The translations under genes and the position numbers were made by a program. Below the pieces are notes generated by a model. The model was given only the letters and a program-made list of their open reading frames with translations. It was not told where the DNA came from and made no database searches. A stretch of 64,000 bases of DNA, from the NCBI GenBank assembly GCA_045586785.1, contig JAZNBA010000073.1, positions 1 through 64,000 on the forward strand, written 5' to 3'. Shown here one piece after another: positions 27,174-34,978 of this stretch. This stretch comes from UMGS1002 sp045586785. GTDB taxonomy: Bacteria; Bacillota; Clostridia; Oscillospirales; CAG-272. Each line of letters opens with the position of its first letter. Positions within the stretch are counted from its first letter, which is position 1.

Positions 27174-28748
27174 TTAGTTGTTTTTCTTAAGGAAGTCTAT
27201 GTAGTCTTTACATTCAACCATGGTGTTCTTGCCGAACAGCTTATCAAGATAGGACGAGAACTTGGTCAGCTCATCCTTCATAAAGCCGAGGTTCAGCGAC
27301 TCGAACTTACGAAGCACCTTTTTAGCTACCATAAAGTCGATAGCTTCAATTTCCGTACCGCCGCAGGCGATAAAGCAAGGAACGTAATCACCCAACTGCT
27401 TCATAATACGGTTACCGAACGCAAGACGGAAATTCTTTATGAGGTATTCGTTCATTTCCTCCAGCTTGTCAAGATTTTCTGGAGAAATGAAATATTTCTT
27501 TTTTGCCTCGTCAAACATTTCGTTGATATGATCGGTAGAAATGTATATCGGGGGCTCTGTCTCACACTCAAACGCCTCTGCGCGGCTGTCAAGGTCGATG
27601 GGTATTGCACGGTCGTAAACCTTATCCGCTACGGCGAAGGTGGAGTCGTCGTTGTTGATGGTACCGGTAAACCAGATGTTGTTGGGTATCTGGATCTTAC
27701 CGTTGTTGATAAGACAGGGGTCGTTATCCCAGGTTGCCGTAGCAACGTCTATCTTCCACTCGCTCTGAAGCGGCATTTCGAGAATTGACAGCATTTCCGC
27801 AAAGTAATATTCAACACGCGCGATGTTCATCTCGTCGAGAATGATAAATGTGGGATCGCGATAATAATTAGCTTCATATACCGTGCGCAAAAAGTCTGTC
27901 TCGGTATATTTTTTTGTAAATTCGTTAAAGTAACCGTAAAGCTCGGTGCGCTCACGCCACGCAGGCTGAACGGAAACCACCGTGGTGTCCTTCTGAACAA
28001 ACTTACCGAACGCGTAAGGCAGTGACGTTTTACCTGTACCCGAAATACCCTGCAGAATAATGATTCGCGCAGTGCCCATCGAAGCGATATAGTGACGTAT
28101 CAGCTTTATATCGTAGTACAGATGCAGCTGCGATGCCGAATATTTACGGAATCTGTCACAAAACTGCTCAAGAGTAACATCATTGTCATACGGAGGCGGC
28201 GTGTAGCCTGCCTTGTATATGTTGTCCACCGTGGTAAGACGGAAGAAACGGCTGTCAACGGGATTGACGGGAGGCGAGGTCAGCTTGTTGCGCTTGGAGT
28301 TGTCAAATTCGGTAGGCTCATCGCCATCGTCAAGACCGAGATCGGCTGCGGTAGCGTCGCCGCCAAGCTCTGCCAGACGCATGGCAAGCAGCTTATCCTT
28401 CTCGTAATTGGCACGTATCAGCTCACGCTGAAGCTGATTGACCTTTTTTGCCATTTCGTCGTATTGCTTCACGGGGATACGGAATCTGAACAGCTTCTTG
28501 ATACCCTTGACCGCGAATATTATAAGTACGACGATAGCCGCCAGTAACACCAGATTGGCAATTAACAGCAGTATCCAGTCCAGAGTTGTAAAATCGCTCT
28601 CATTTGCCTTTATGGCGTTCATTCTTCCGGGGAAATTGAATATATTGACCACAAATTCAAAAGCGGAAACGAAAATATCTAAAAATGACTTAAATATTTG
28701 CCCGATATCCTGAAAGAAATATCGGAAAAAGTTATCAGCGTTAAGCAT
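27174..28748 (-). CDS. Membrane-anchored McrB-clade AAA+ ATPase
   Basis: 524 residues. There is an amphipathic N-terminus and one strong transmembrane helix (about 56-80), then a short coiled coil (95-125), a linker and the AAA+ domain: Walker A GISGTGKT (234-241), Walker B FIILDEMNIARVEYY (301-315), the McrB-type sensor FTGTINNDDST (360-370) and an arginine-finger candidate in VYDRA. LDEMN-AR-EYYF and the GT-N-D-T sensor are signatures of the McrB clade. It is paired with the DUF2357/coiled-coil gene downstream and has a SipW-type peptidase gene 37 bases upstream. The membrane anchor would place the ATPase at the cytoplasmic membrane. AAGGAG precedes the ATG. Confidence 0.82.
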   Translation of the reverse strand: MLNADNFFRYFFQDIGQIFKSFLDIFVSAFEFVVNIFNFPGRMNAIKANESDFTTLDWILLLIANLVLLAAIVVLIIFAVKGIKKLFRFRIPVKQYDEMAKKVNQLQRELIRANYEKDKLLAMRLAELGGDATAADLGLDDGDEPTEFDNSKRNKLTSPPVNPVDSRFFRLTTVDNIYKAGYTPPPYDNDVTLEQFCDRFRKYSASQLHLYYDIKLIRHYIASMGTARIIILQGISGTGKTSLPYAFGKFVQKDTTVVSVQPAWRERTELYGYFNEFTKKYTETDFLRTVYEANYYRDPTFIILDEMNIARVEYYFAEMLSILEMPLQSEWKIDVATATWDNDPCLINNGKIQIPNNIWFTGTINNDDSTFAVADKVYDRAIPIDLDSRAEAFECETEPPIYISTDHINEMFDEAKKKYFISPENLDKLEEMNEYLIKNFRLAFGNRIMKQLGDYVPCFIACGGTEIEAIDFMVAKKVLRKFESLNLGFMKDELTKFSSYLDKLFGKNTMVECKDYIDFLKKNN

Positions 28749-28785
28749 GCCAATCTCCTTTTACAGTTTCACCGGGCAGTGCTTA

Positions 28786-29766
28786 TCACTGCTCGCTATT
28801 GTTGCTCTCCTCTGTGACTTCGGTAGGCTCTGCCGATGCAGTTTCGGTAGCAGCCACAGCCTCTGCAGATTTTTGAGCTTGCATCTCCGCCAGCATTTCT
28901 TTGCGTAATTGCTCTCGCAATTCCGCTTCCATAGCCGCGCGGCGGATCTCCTCCTTGGTCTTCTGATCCTTGATCTGAGACTCAATAAGATCCTCGGTTC
29001 TGCCTCTCTCCTGCTCATACTTGATGAGCATCTTTACGTTCTGATATTCAAACAATACACGGAAGAATTGAACAAGGTGGAAAATAAAGAATATAAGTAC
29101 GGGAATAACAACTACGATAAAGAATCCGAGAGGTTCTTGAACGTATTTTACAACGCTTCCCACAGCGGGAATACGGAACAGATACTTCGCCTCGAGAGAA
29201 GTCTCGTGGACAGTTGAGGAGTCGGGGTATTTGTTGTTATCACCCTTAGTCTCAAAGTAAATACGCTCGCCGCCGTCGCCGATATTGAGAATACGGTGCG
29301 TGTTGAGCGCGGGCAGACCGTCAATGATGGTCTGATACGTGATTATATCACCCTGACGCAACTCAAGCGCGGCTTTATGACGCTTTTCAGCGTTTTTGGG
29401 GAAAGCCTTTCCAATGACAAGGTCTCCTCGGTAAATAGTGTCTTCCATTGAGTCAGACTCTACCGTAAACAAGCAGATACCGAAAAAGCTCGGTACACCG
29501 CTACCGCTGGTAGACATAAACGAAATATACGTGGACATTGCCGCCATAACTATGGCAACTATCAGCACTACGTTTACAATAGTGTTGATAATTCGTCTGG
29601 ACTTGGGCACCTCGGGTTCTTCACCGTCTTCAGTGGGCTCGGGGGGCGGAGTGGGTGCTTTTTTAAGCTTTTGTTTCTTTTTCTTGTTCACAGACTCGGG
29701 GGCAGGGGTGGTCTCAGGAGCAGAATCCGCAGCTGCCGGATCCATGATTTCCTTGTTCTCTTCCAT
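28786..29766 (-). CDS. Second SipW/ER-type signal peptidase I, with extended tails
   Basis: About 326 residues. It has an acidic, Pro-rich N-terminal extension of some 55 residues, a membrane helix (about 62-84), the catalytic serine in ESDSMEDT, THRIL with the histidine of the S26B type, and ETKGDNN as the conserved C-terminal box. A second helix (GFFIVVVIPVLIFFIFHLV) and a Glu/Ala-rich cytoplasmic coiled tail follow. The unusually long cytoplasmic tails could dock with the AAA+ ATPase encoded 37 bases downstream. The ATG at 29766 has GGAGG five bases upstream; a TTG further out lies within that site. Its likely substrates are the TasA-like proteins encoded just upstream. Confidence 0.86.
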   Translation of the reverse strand: MEENKEIMDPAAADSAPETTPAPESVNKKKKQKLKKAPTPPPEPTEDGEEPEVPKSRRIINTIVNVVLIVAIVMAAMSTYISFMSTSGSGVPSFFGICLFTVESDSMEDTIYRGDLVIGKAFPKNAEKRHKAALELRQGDIITYQTIIDGLPALNTHRILNIGDGGERIYFETKGDNNKYPDSSTVHETSLEAKYLFRIPAVGSVVKYVQEPLGFFIVVVIPVLIFFIFHLVQFFRVLFEYQNVKMLIKYEQERGRTEDLIESQIKDQKTKEEIRRAAMEAELREQLRKEMLAEMQAQKSAEAVAATETASAEPTEVTEESNNSEQ

Positions 29767-29835
29767 AAAATCCTCCAAATTAATTTATATCTCGTAAAAT
29801 TATATTCCAAAGTGCGAAAACGCACAATTGTTCTC

Positions 29836-30816
29836 TCAATCAATTTCATCCATGCCGGAGCCATCGCGGGACTTGGCATCAAACTGAACACCGGCAATGA
29901 TCTTTGCCGCCTGACCGATCTTGTTGGTACAGTCCTCATCCTGACCTTCCAGCCACAGGTACAGATCTATCTGCGCGGTCTGTCCCTTGTCGATATCAAA
30001 CAGCCATGTGTCGTCCAGAAATTCACCGTAATGGTAAATGACTACGTTGTACTGCACGGGATCGGCTTCGACCCAGGCAGTAGCCGTCTGGCGGATCAGG
30101 CGCTCTGCGGGTACTAAGCTTTCGGTTCCGTCAACACTCGGCGTAGCCTTGTAGTCGCGGGAATAGTCAAGATGTACATCGCAGTTGGGCTCATATATAA
30201 TAAAGGTAGGATCCTCATCAAGAGGGTCGCCGTTTTTGTCAAACTTAGTAATGCGGAAGCCTATGCGGACAGCGCTTTTTGCAGTCTGACCGCCATCATT
30301 GTGAATGATATCTTCCGAATTCCATTCAGGTGTTCCCACCACAAAGTTACCGCTTTGCTCGGTGGGGTCCGCAAGAGATACGGTCATGTTGTAGTCCGCT
30401 CTTGCGTAAAAAGTAAACTTAACGTAATAAGCTTCGCTGTCTGTGCCGTTGGCGTTGCGATCGTCCGTAAGCTCATAGGATATGCCGCGGATCCTGCCGT
30501 CTGCGCCGAAATCCGCCGCATAAAATATGCCCTCGCTGTCCGACCATGTGACAGGCTTGAGTATAGTGTTATCGGGCATGTAATCGCTGTAATCCAGGTG
30601 CAGCTCCCATTCTTCAAAAGGAAGCGTGTTGTCCGCCGAGAGCATAACGCCCTTTGCGGAATTGATATAAAGCGCCATATCGTGGACCTTTGGCGTTTTT
30701 GAAAGTGTAAACCAGGTATAAGTTGCCGTAGAGAGCAGAACCACAAGCACCAACAACATATAAAACATTCTTGCAATGGTCCAGATACTCTTAGTGCTTT
30801 TGCTTCGTCTTGCCAA
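29836..30816 (-). CDS. TasA-like SipW-dependent secreted protein (326 aa)
   Basis: The N-terminus (IARMFYMLLVLVVLLS, then TATYTWFTLSKTPKV) is a SipW-type signal. The mature part is a single predicted beta-sandwich. Near its C-terminus is DLYLWLEGQDEDCTN, a motif that recurs as VVLWLEGYDPECTN in the membrane-anchored protein at 33914 and, more weakly, as YLDG in the two larger proteins. Start is TTG at 30816, supported by AAAGGAG seven bases upstream; no ATG fits as well. It lies 57 bases upstream of a signal peptidase gene. It is probably a minor or capping subunit of a fibre, but that is inference from context. Confidence 0.75.
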   Translation of the reverse strand: MARRSKSTKSIWTIARMFYMLLVLVVLLSTATYTWFTLSKTPKVHDMALYINSAKGVMLSADNTLPFEEWELHLDYSDYMPDNTILKPVTWSDSEGIFYAADFGADGRIRGISYELTDDRNANGTDSEAYYVKFTFYARADYNMTVSLADPTEQSGNFVVGTPEWNSEDIIHNDGGQTAKSAVRIGFRITKFDKNGDPLDEDPTFIIYEPNCDVHLDYSRDYKATPSVDGTESLVPAERLIRQTATAWVEADPVQYNVVIYHYGEFLDDTWLFDIDKGQTAQIDLYLWLEGQDEDCTNKIGQAAKIIAGVQFDAKSRDGSGMDEID

Positions 30817-30855
30817 TGAACTGCTCCTTTCTCAGATAAATGCGGGGGGCTTTTG

Positions 30856-30938
30856 GATGAAGTGAGGCTCTCACTCCAAAGGAGCCTTCACTTCATCATT
30901 CACATACCCTCCGCGGACTCGAGCAACAGAGCCCGCGG
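30856..30938 (-). promoter_or_regulatory. Two intergenic hairpins upstream of the 326-aa TasA-like gene
   Basis: The 224-base gap 30817-31040 contains a stem of about 15 pairs (GATGAAGTGAGGCTC / GAGCCTTCACTTCATC, 30856-30897) and a second GC-rich stem (CCGCGGACTC / GAGCCCGCGG, 30911-30938). Neither has a long U tract on the minus strand. They may lower read-through from the 692-residue gene so that subunits are made in unequal amounts. Confidence 0.55.
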
Positions 30939-31040
30939 GGGCTTTTGACTTAGTTTTTTAGTTCGTTTCTTATAATTTTAATGTAAGCTTATAAAAACAA
31001 GTTCAAATTAAAGGGTTACTTAAGGACTTACAGGCTCTTC

Positions 31041-33119
31041 TTAAGGCTCTGAAGGCTCTGAAGGCTGCTGTGTTCCGCCGCCCATGTTATCGCCTGCCTG
31101 GAGAGGAGCGTATTCCATAGGAACAAGACTTGCGGAGCTGCTGAACTGGAGGTTGAGATTGCCAAACATAGACTGTGCTGCAGTTGCCGCAACATCACTG
31201 TTTTCTACATAGTCACCGTCAAGATATACATAAACGGATATCGTTTCAGCCTGATTTGCAGTAAGAGCGGTTATAGCATTGTCGGCAGCAAACTTAATTG
31301 TATAAGGTGTTATTTCTGCAGTTGCCTCGGTAGCAATAATCTCTGCCTTTGTTGCAGGTGTCGCTTTATCATCCTTCAGGAATTGGAATCCATATTCGTC
31401 ATCAAAGCGATAGTAATCTTTATCCAGAATCTTAATCGGCAGCTCTAATGCATCGCCTGCATCAAGATCAGTAGCCGTGGTATCAATAGCCGCAACAGCA
31501 ACTATGCTAGTGCCTCCTTTAGCGAATACCAGACGAATTGCCTTCATAAGACTCTTCATATCGTTAGCGTCAAAGCCTTCTGCAAGCGTCTCAAAGGACA
31601 TGGTACTACCGCTACCCATAGTGGTATTAGTAGCGCCGGTCGAATAGATACGACCTACACCTTCAGTCTGAAGCAACAGATTGGAGTCGGTTGCGTTGGT
31701 TCTGAATGCCATATCAATGCGATATCCGTAAAGGTCGTTAATAACAGGATCGGTTGCGGTACCTACGGGAGCTGCCGGGAAACCATCTTTATAATTAACA
31801 ACGGTACTAACATCAGTAGTCATAGATGCCGGGGTGTTATCAAGCTCTAAACCATTATAGCTTACTCCGCTAAGCAAGATCTTAACAGTATAGTTGCCTG
31901 TAATCACGGCGATATCGGAATAAACACCGCTATCATCGGGAAGCGAAGCGGTAATACCCTTACCTGCCATGATATCTTGTACCAAAGCGTTTATAGTGTC
32001 AGTGGAAGTAATAGTATCTATACCATGACCGTTGATCAGAATATCGTCAACTATAACCAGAGGTGCCTCATTTCCTGTATTTGCAGTATCCATAACTACA
32101 GACTGGAATTGAGCCCAAGTAGCCGTGGTTTTAGCATCGCCGAGAGCTGCAAAGTTAGTCTCTGCATGAGCAACTGCGGTCGCGACAGCCTCACGCTTGG
32201 TATTAAATGTTGCCAATGAAGACTTGATATCCGAAGATAATATTGAATCTGCAACACCGCTCAGATATGTATAAGCCGTATCAGCATTGTATTCGGGGGT
32301 TGCATATGTCTCACTTGCAGCATTTTCAACTGCGTAAATAGCTGTTGCGATTGCGATCATTGCATTATCCAACTGCTGAGATGACTGTTTAAGCAATCCT
32401 ATCAATGTGCCAAGCTTGGTAAGATCGTAAGGACCATTGTCAGGGTCTTCTTTTGTAGCATGCTGTGCAGCATAAGATGCGATTTCAGATCCTGCAGCAG
32501 TCAATGAGTTCTTTGCATAGGTTTGCGCAGTATTTATAGAGGATGCCGCCGTTGCAACACCGGCTCTGTAATCGATCTGCTGCTGAGTCATAGCGGTAGA
32601 ATTACCGATACCATATACGCCGTTAGCATCTCTGGTACCATCATCGGTAGGCGCCTTAAATGCCTTCTCGGAAAGAACGTATACACCTTCGGTAGAACCG
32701 TTATTCAGCTTTTCAATACGGCCATCTGCTCCGTATACGGGAGTCAAAAGGGTACCGGTTGTAGTTGTACCGGTTACGTCCAATCTTGCAGGACGAAGTG
32801 TTATAGCGCTCAAGCCGTAAGCTTCGTTCTGAAGATTTACAAGGTTACCCCAAGTAAGGTTCTTCTCAAGATCTGCAAGCAAAGAGTCGCCTACTGCGGA
32901 GCCGGGTTCGTCTGTACCGTTCCACAGTGCCATTTCAAGGTTACCGTTAGCGCCGACCGATGTCTGGATACCGGTAATTTCGGGCGCTGTAGAAAGCGTG
33001 AACCACGCGTACGAAGAAGATGCAACCATGAAGGAAGCAACCAGAAGCATTGCAACTGCAGCTATTAATTTCTTTCTGATGCTCAAATAGCTGTCGTTGC
33101 GCTTATTTTTCTTAGCCAT
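31041..33119 (-). CDS. SipW-dependent fibre-like secreted protein (692 aa)
   Basis: Probable main structural surface protein of the locus. N-terminal signal: KKLIAAVAMLLVASFMVASS followed by SYAWFTLSTAPEI, the TasA/SipW-processed pattern. The mature protein is Ala/Thr-rich with few cysteines, contains a helical middle part (about 180-330), and shares its full length with the N-terminal portion of the 1876-residue protein (ANGNLEMAL, NLTWGNLVNL, LRPARL, YLDG, NLNLQFS). The C-terminus is a Gly/Gln/Pro tail with SEPSEP. AAAGGAG lies ten bases before the ATG. No anchor is seen. Intergenic hairpins downstream could favour its expression over the following genes. Confidence 0.78.
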   Translation of the reverse strand: MAKKNKRNDSYLSIRKKLIAAVAMLLVASFMVASSSYAWFTLSTAPEITGIQTSVGANGNLEMALWNGTDEPGSAVGDSLLADLEKNLTWGNLVNLQNEAYGLSAITLRPARLDVTGTTTTGTLLTPVYGADGRIEKLNNGSTEGVYVLSEKAFKAPTDDGTRDANGVYGIGNSTAMTQQQIDYRAGVATAASSINTAQTYAKNSLTAAGSEIASYAAQHATKEDPDNGPYDLTKLGTLIGLLKQSSQQLDNAMIAIATAIYAVENAASETYATPEYNADTAYTYLSGVADSILSSDIKSSLATFNTKREAVATAVAHAETNFAALGDAKTTATWAQFQSVVMDTANTGNEAPLVIVDDILINGHGIDTITSTDTINALVQDIMAGKGITASLPDDSGVYSDIAVITGNYTVKILLSGVSYNGLELDNTPASMTTDVSTVVNYKDGFPAAPVGTATDPVINDLYGYRIDMAFRTNATDSNLLLQTEGVGRIYSTGATNTTMGSGSTMSFETLAEGFDANDMKSLMKAIRLVFAKGGTSIVAVAAIDTTATDLDAGDALELPIKILDKDYYRFDDEYGFQFLKDDKATPATKAEIIATEATAEITPYTIKFAADNAITALTANQAETISVYVYLDGDYVENSDVAATAAQSMFGNLNLQFSSSASLVPMEYAPLQAGDNMGGGTQQPSEPSEP

Positions 33120-33210
33120 TTTGTTTTTTCTCCTTTTGAGATTTTATTTGTCTAAAGCATAGCAGGAAAGTGGAGTGAGTTCATTCCCACGTTGCATAGA
33201 ACCTTGTTAC

Positions 33211-33263
33211 AGTATAATGTGGCAACGCCACATTATACTGTGTATCGGACTGTCCGATACACG
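33211..33263. repeat. Two abutting perfect hairpins upstream of the 692-aa gene
   Basis: CAGTATAATGTGGC / GCCACATTATACTG (33211-33241, 14-bp stem, 3-base loop) is followed directly by GTGTATCGGAC / GTCCGATACAC (33241-33263, one-base loop). They lie about 90-145 bases upstream of the ATG at 33119 on the minus strand, in the leader or promoter region of the fibre-like gene, beside a palindromic mobile element. Confidence 0.8.
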
Positions 33264-33289
33264 CCATTTGGAATTTTTTTCCTTTTTAA

Positions 33290-33390
33290 CCTCTTCCGTC
33301 TCGCATTCAAGAGCCGCTTCCCCTGCAGGGAAGGCTCCTTTGCCCTCCCCTTTGGGGAGGGTGTCAGCCGTATGGCTGACGGGAGAGGTT
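33290..33390. repeat. Palindromic MITE/REP-like element, copy A
   Basis: Bounded by AACCTCTTCC and GGGAGAGGTT, which are inverted repeats of each other. It contains three internal hairpins: CTTCCCCTGCAGGGAAG, CCCTCCCCTTTGGGGAGGG (33343-33361) and GTCAGCCGTATGGCTGAC (33363-33380). The end GACGGGAGAGGTT is shared exactly with copy B at 33796-33906, in the same orientation. Elements of this look are scattered through many Oscillospiraceae genomes. Confidence 0.8.
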
Positions 33391-33404
33391 TTCCAAATTA
33401 TTTA

Positions 33405-33764
33405 CTAACCTAATCTTTCTCTAACAATCTTATCAATATCCATACACACGCCCCTAAAATTTTTCATAATATCATAATTTGAATATCTTAATACCATTAT
33501 TCCTATCTTTTCAAGGCATTTTGTGCGATTTGCATCATATAATTTCCCATCAGGAGTATAATGCTGAGAACCGTCAAGCTCTATTGCAATTTTAACTTTC
33601 GAACAATAAAAATCTAATATATAATTTTCTATCGCCACTTGACGTCGAAATCTAATAGGGTACGTATTCAAATAATCATACCACAAGTGCTTCTCTTCTT
33701 TAGTCATATTTTTGCGTAACTCTTGTGCATATGATTTTAAATTTGGGTTATGATTTATTGACAT
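33405..33764 (-). CDS. DUF559 (Vsr/PD-(D/E)xK-like) endonuclease-domain protein
   Basis: 119 residues of the DUF559 family, related to very-short-patch-repair-like nucleases. Visible core: FRRQVAIENYILDFYC, IAIELDGSQH (the acidic catalytic-like segment) and YSNYDIM. It is flanked on both sides by palindromic elements sharing terminal sequences, lies between two TasA-like genes of the surface locus, and has no good ribosome binding site at its ATG. Its base composition is more AT-rich than its neighbours, consistent with arrival as a mobile cassette. A role in moving the flanking repeats is only a hypothesis. Confidence 0.8.
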   Translation of the reverse strand: MSINHNPNLKSYAQELRKNMTKEEKHLWYDYLNTYPIRFRRQVAIENYILDFYCSKVKIAIELDGSQHYTPDGKLYDANRTKCLEKIGIMVLRYSNYDIMKNFRGVCMDIDKIVRERLG

Positions 33765-33795
33765 ATTGATGATGTGAAAGTTATTTTTTTACTAT

Positions 33796-33906
33796 ACCTC
33801 TTCCACCACCTTCGGTGGTCCCCCTTCCCCGGAGGGGAAGGCTTGTTTGCACTCCCATTTGGGGAGGTATGTCAAACGTCGCAAACGACTATTGACGGGA
33901 GAGGTT
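33796..33906. repeat. Palindromic MITE/REP-like element, copy B
   Basis: Starts ACCTCTTCC and ends GACGGGAGAGGTT, like copy A. Internal hairpins are ACCACCTTCGGTGGT, CCTTCCCCGGAGGGGAAGG (33823-33841) and CTCCCATTTGGGGAG. It is direct-repeated with copy A, with the DUF559 gene between them. Its right end touches the stop region of the 33914 gene. Confidence 0.8.
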
Positions 33907-33913
33907 ACTGATT

Positions 33914-34978
33914 TTATTTTTGTCCCTCTATAAGAGTGAAATTCATTTCAAGACCGATATGTCCGCCGATCAGCTCATTTGTGCATTCGGGGTCGTAACC
34001 CTCAAGCCACAAAACTACAGTATATTTATGTATCTCGCCCGGGGCGATCTTGTCTTTCGTGCCCGATGTTATAACCTTGTCCGACTCAAAGGGCAAGGGC
34101 GCCAGTCTGTAGAACGGTGTACCTGCCGAGTTGTTCTGAATAAATTGGAACTGCTCGTCGCGGTACTGCGCCATGTCTATAAACTCCAGATTTCTTTCGC
34201 TGAATCCAATCGGCTTGCCTGTTTCCTCAGAAACCGCGCCGACCTCCGGCACAAGCTCGGGAGTTCCGTCGGGCTTTGCTTTGGCGTAAAATGTCATTTT
34301 ACCGTCATGTATCAGCATCACCCACGCAGCCTCGGACAAGTTTTTACTCTCTGAATTTATTTTGACCGCAAAATCATATCCAACGGTCTCGGTGCCGCCG
34401 TTTGTCAGGTAAAAGTTATAAGCGAAATAATCGTCCTCGGCGTTACTGTTGTTGCCCTCCATTTCGTGTATGTCGCCCGGAATACAGACGATGCACGTAT
34501 TGGTAGCATCTTCAAGGGGATCGCTGAACAAATAGTTCGTGGGGTTTTTGAGCATGGTCTTATCTTCCGTCAGCTCGATTCCCACCGCAAGCCCCTGATC
34601 AAACAGATCGTCGGTTACGTTTATCGTAAAGTGTCCGCGCATTTGTGATACCAATGACATTATCCAGAACAATATCAGCAGTAACAGTAACGCGCCAAGC
34701 AATGCCAGCAGGTGTCTGCCGTGAAACAGCCATCCGAGAAACGCCAGAAAGCGTCTTTTATCGAAGTACAGACCAAGGCTTGAGGCAGTCAGTTCAAAAT
34801 CCTTTTTGCTTTTGATACCTGCCGCGCGCAGCTCGGCACGTAGCCGTTTTCTGCCTGCCTTTATCTCCTGCACCTCGTTCTCTGTCAGAACGACGCCCGC
34901 GCGCTTATACTTAAATAGCCGCTTTTGCTTTTGTTCGGGATCGCCAACACCCGGAACCTTTTTCTCGTTATCAGCCAT
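33914..34978 (-). CDS. Membrane-anchored TasA-like protein (354 aa)
   Basis: The N-terminal 90 residues are basic, Lys/Arg-rich and cytoplasmic. One strong transmembrane helix (about 92-115, LLALLGALLLLLILFWIMSL) follows, then an extracytoplasmic beta-rich domain (about 120-350) with YFAYNFYLTNGGTETVGYDF and, near the end, VVLWLEGYDPECTN, matching the C-terminal motif of the secreted 326-residue protein. It lacks the cleavable SipW-type signal of its relatives, so it probably stays in the membrane as a base or anchor for them. Its ATG overlaps the stop of the upstream HD-GYP/EAL gene by eight bases, implying coupled translation. Confidence 0.75.
   Translation of the reverse strand: MADNEKKVPGVGDPEQKQKRLFKYKRAGVVLTENEVQEIKAGRKRLRAELRAAGIKSKKDFELTASSLGLYFDKRRFLAFLGWLFHGRHLLALLGALLLLLILFWIMSLVSQMRGHFTINVTDDLFDQGLAVGIELTEDKTMLKNPTNYLFSDPLEDATNTCIVCIPGDIHEMEGNNSNAEDDYFAYNFYLTNGGTETVGYDFAVKINSESKNLSEAAWVMLIHDGKMTFYAKAKPDGTPELVPEVGAVSEETGKPIGFSERNLEFIDMAQYRDEQFQFIQNNSAGTPFYRLAPLPFESDKVITSGTKDKIAPGEIHKYTVVLWLEGYDPECTNELIGGHIGLEMNFTLIEGQK

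Noticed and set aside
25359..28748. Classical McrBC-type restriction (defence) system
   Set aside because: The ATPase clade fits, but I see no nuclease domain and no modification or defence genes beside it; the ATPase is membrane-anchored and sits among export genes. Kept only as an alternative.
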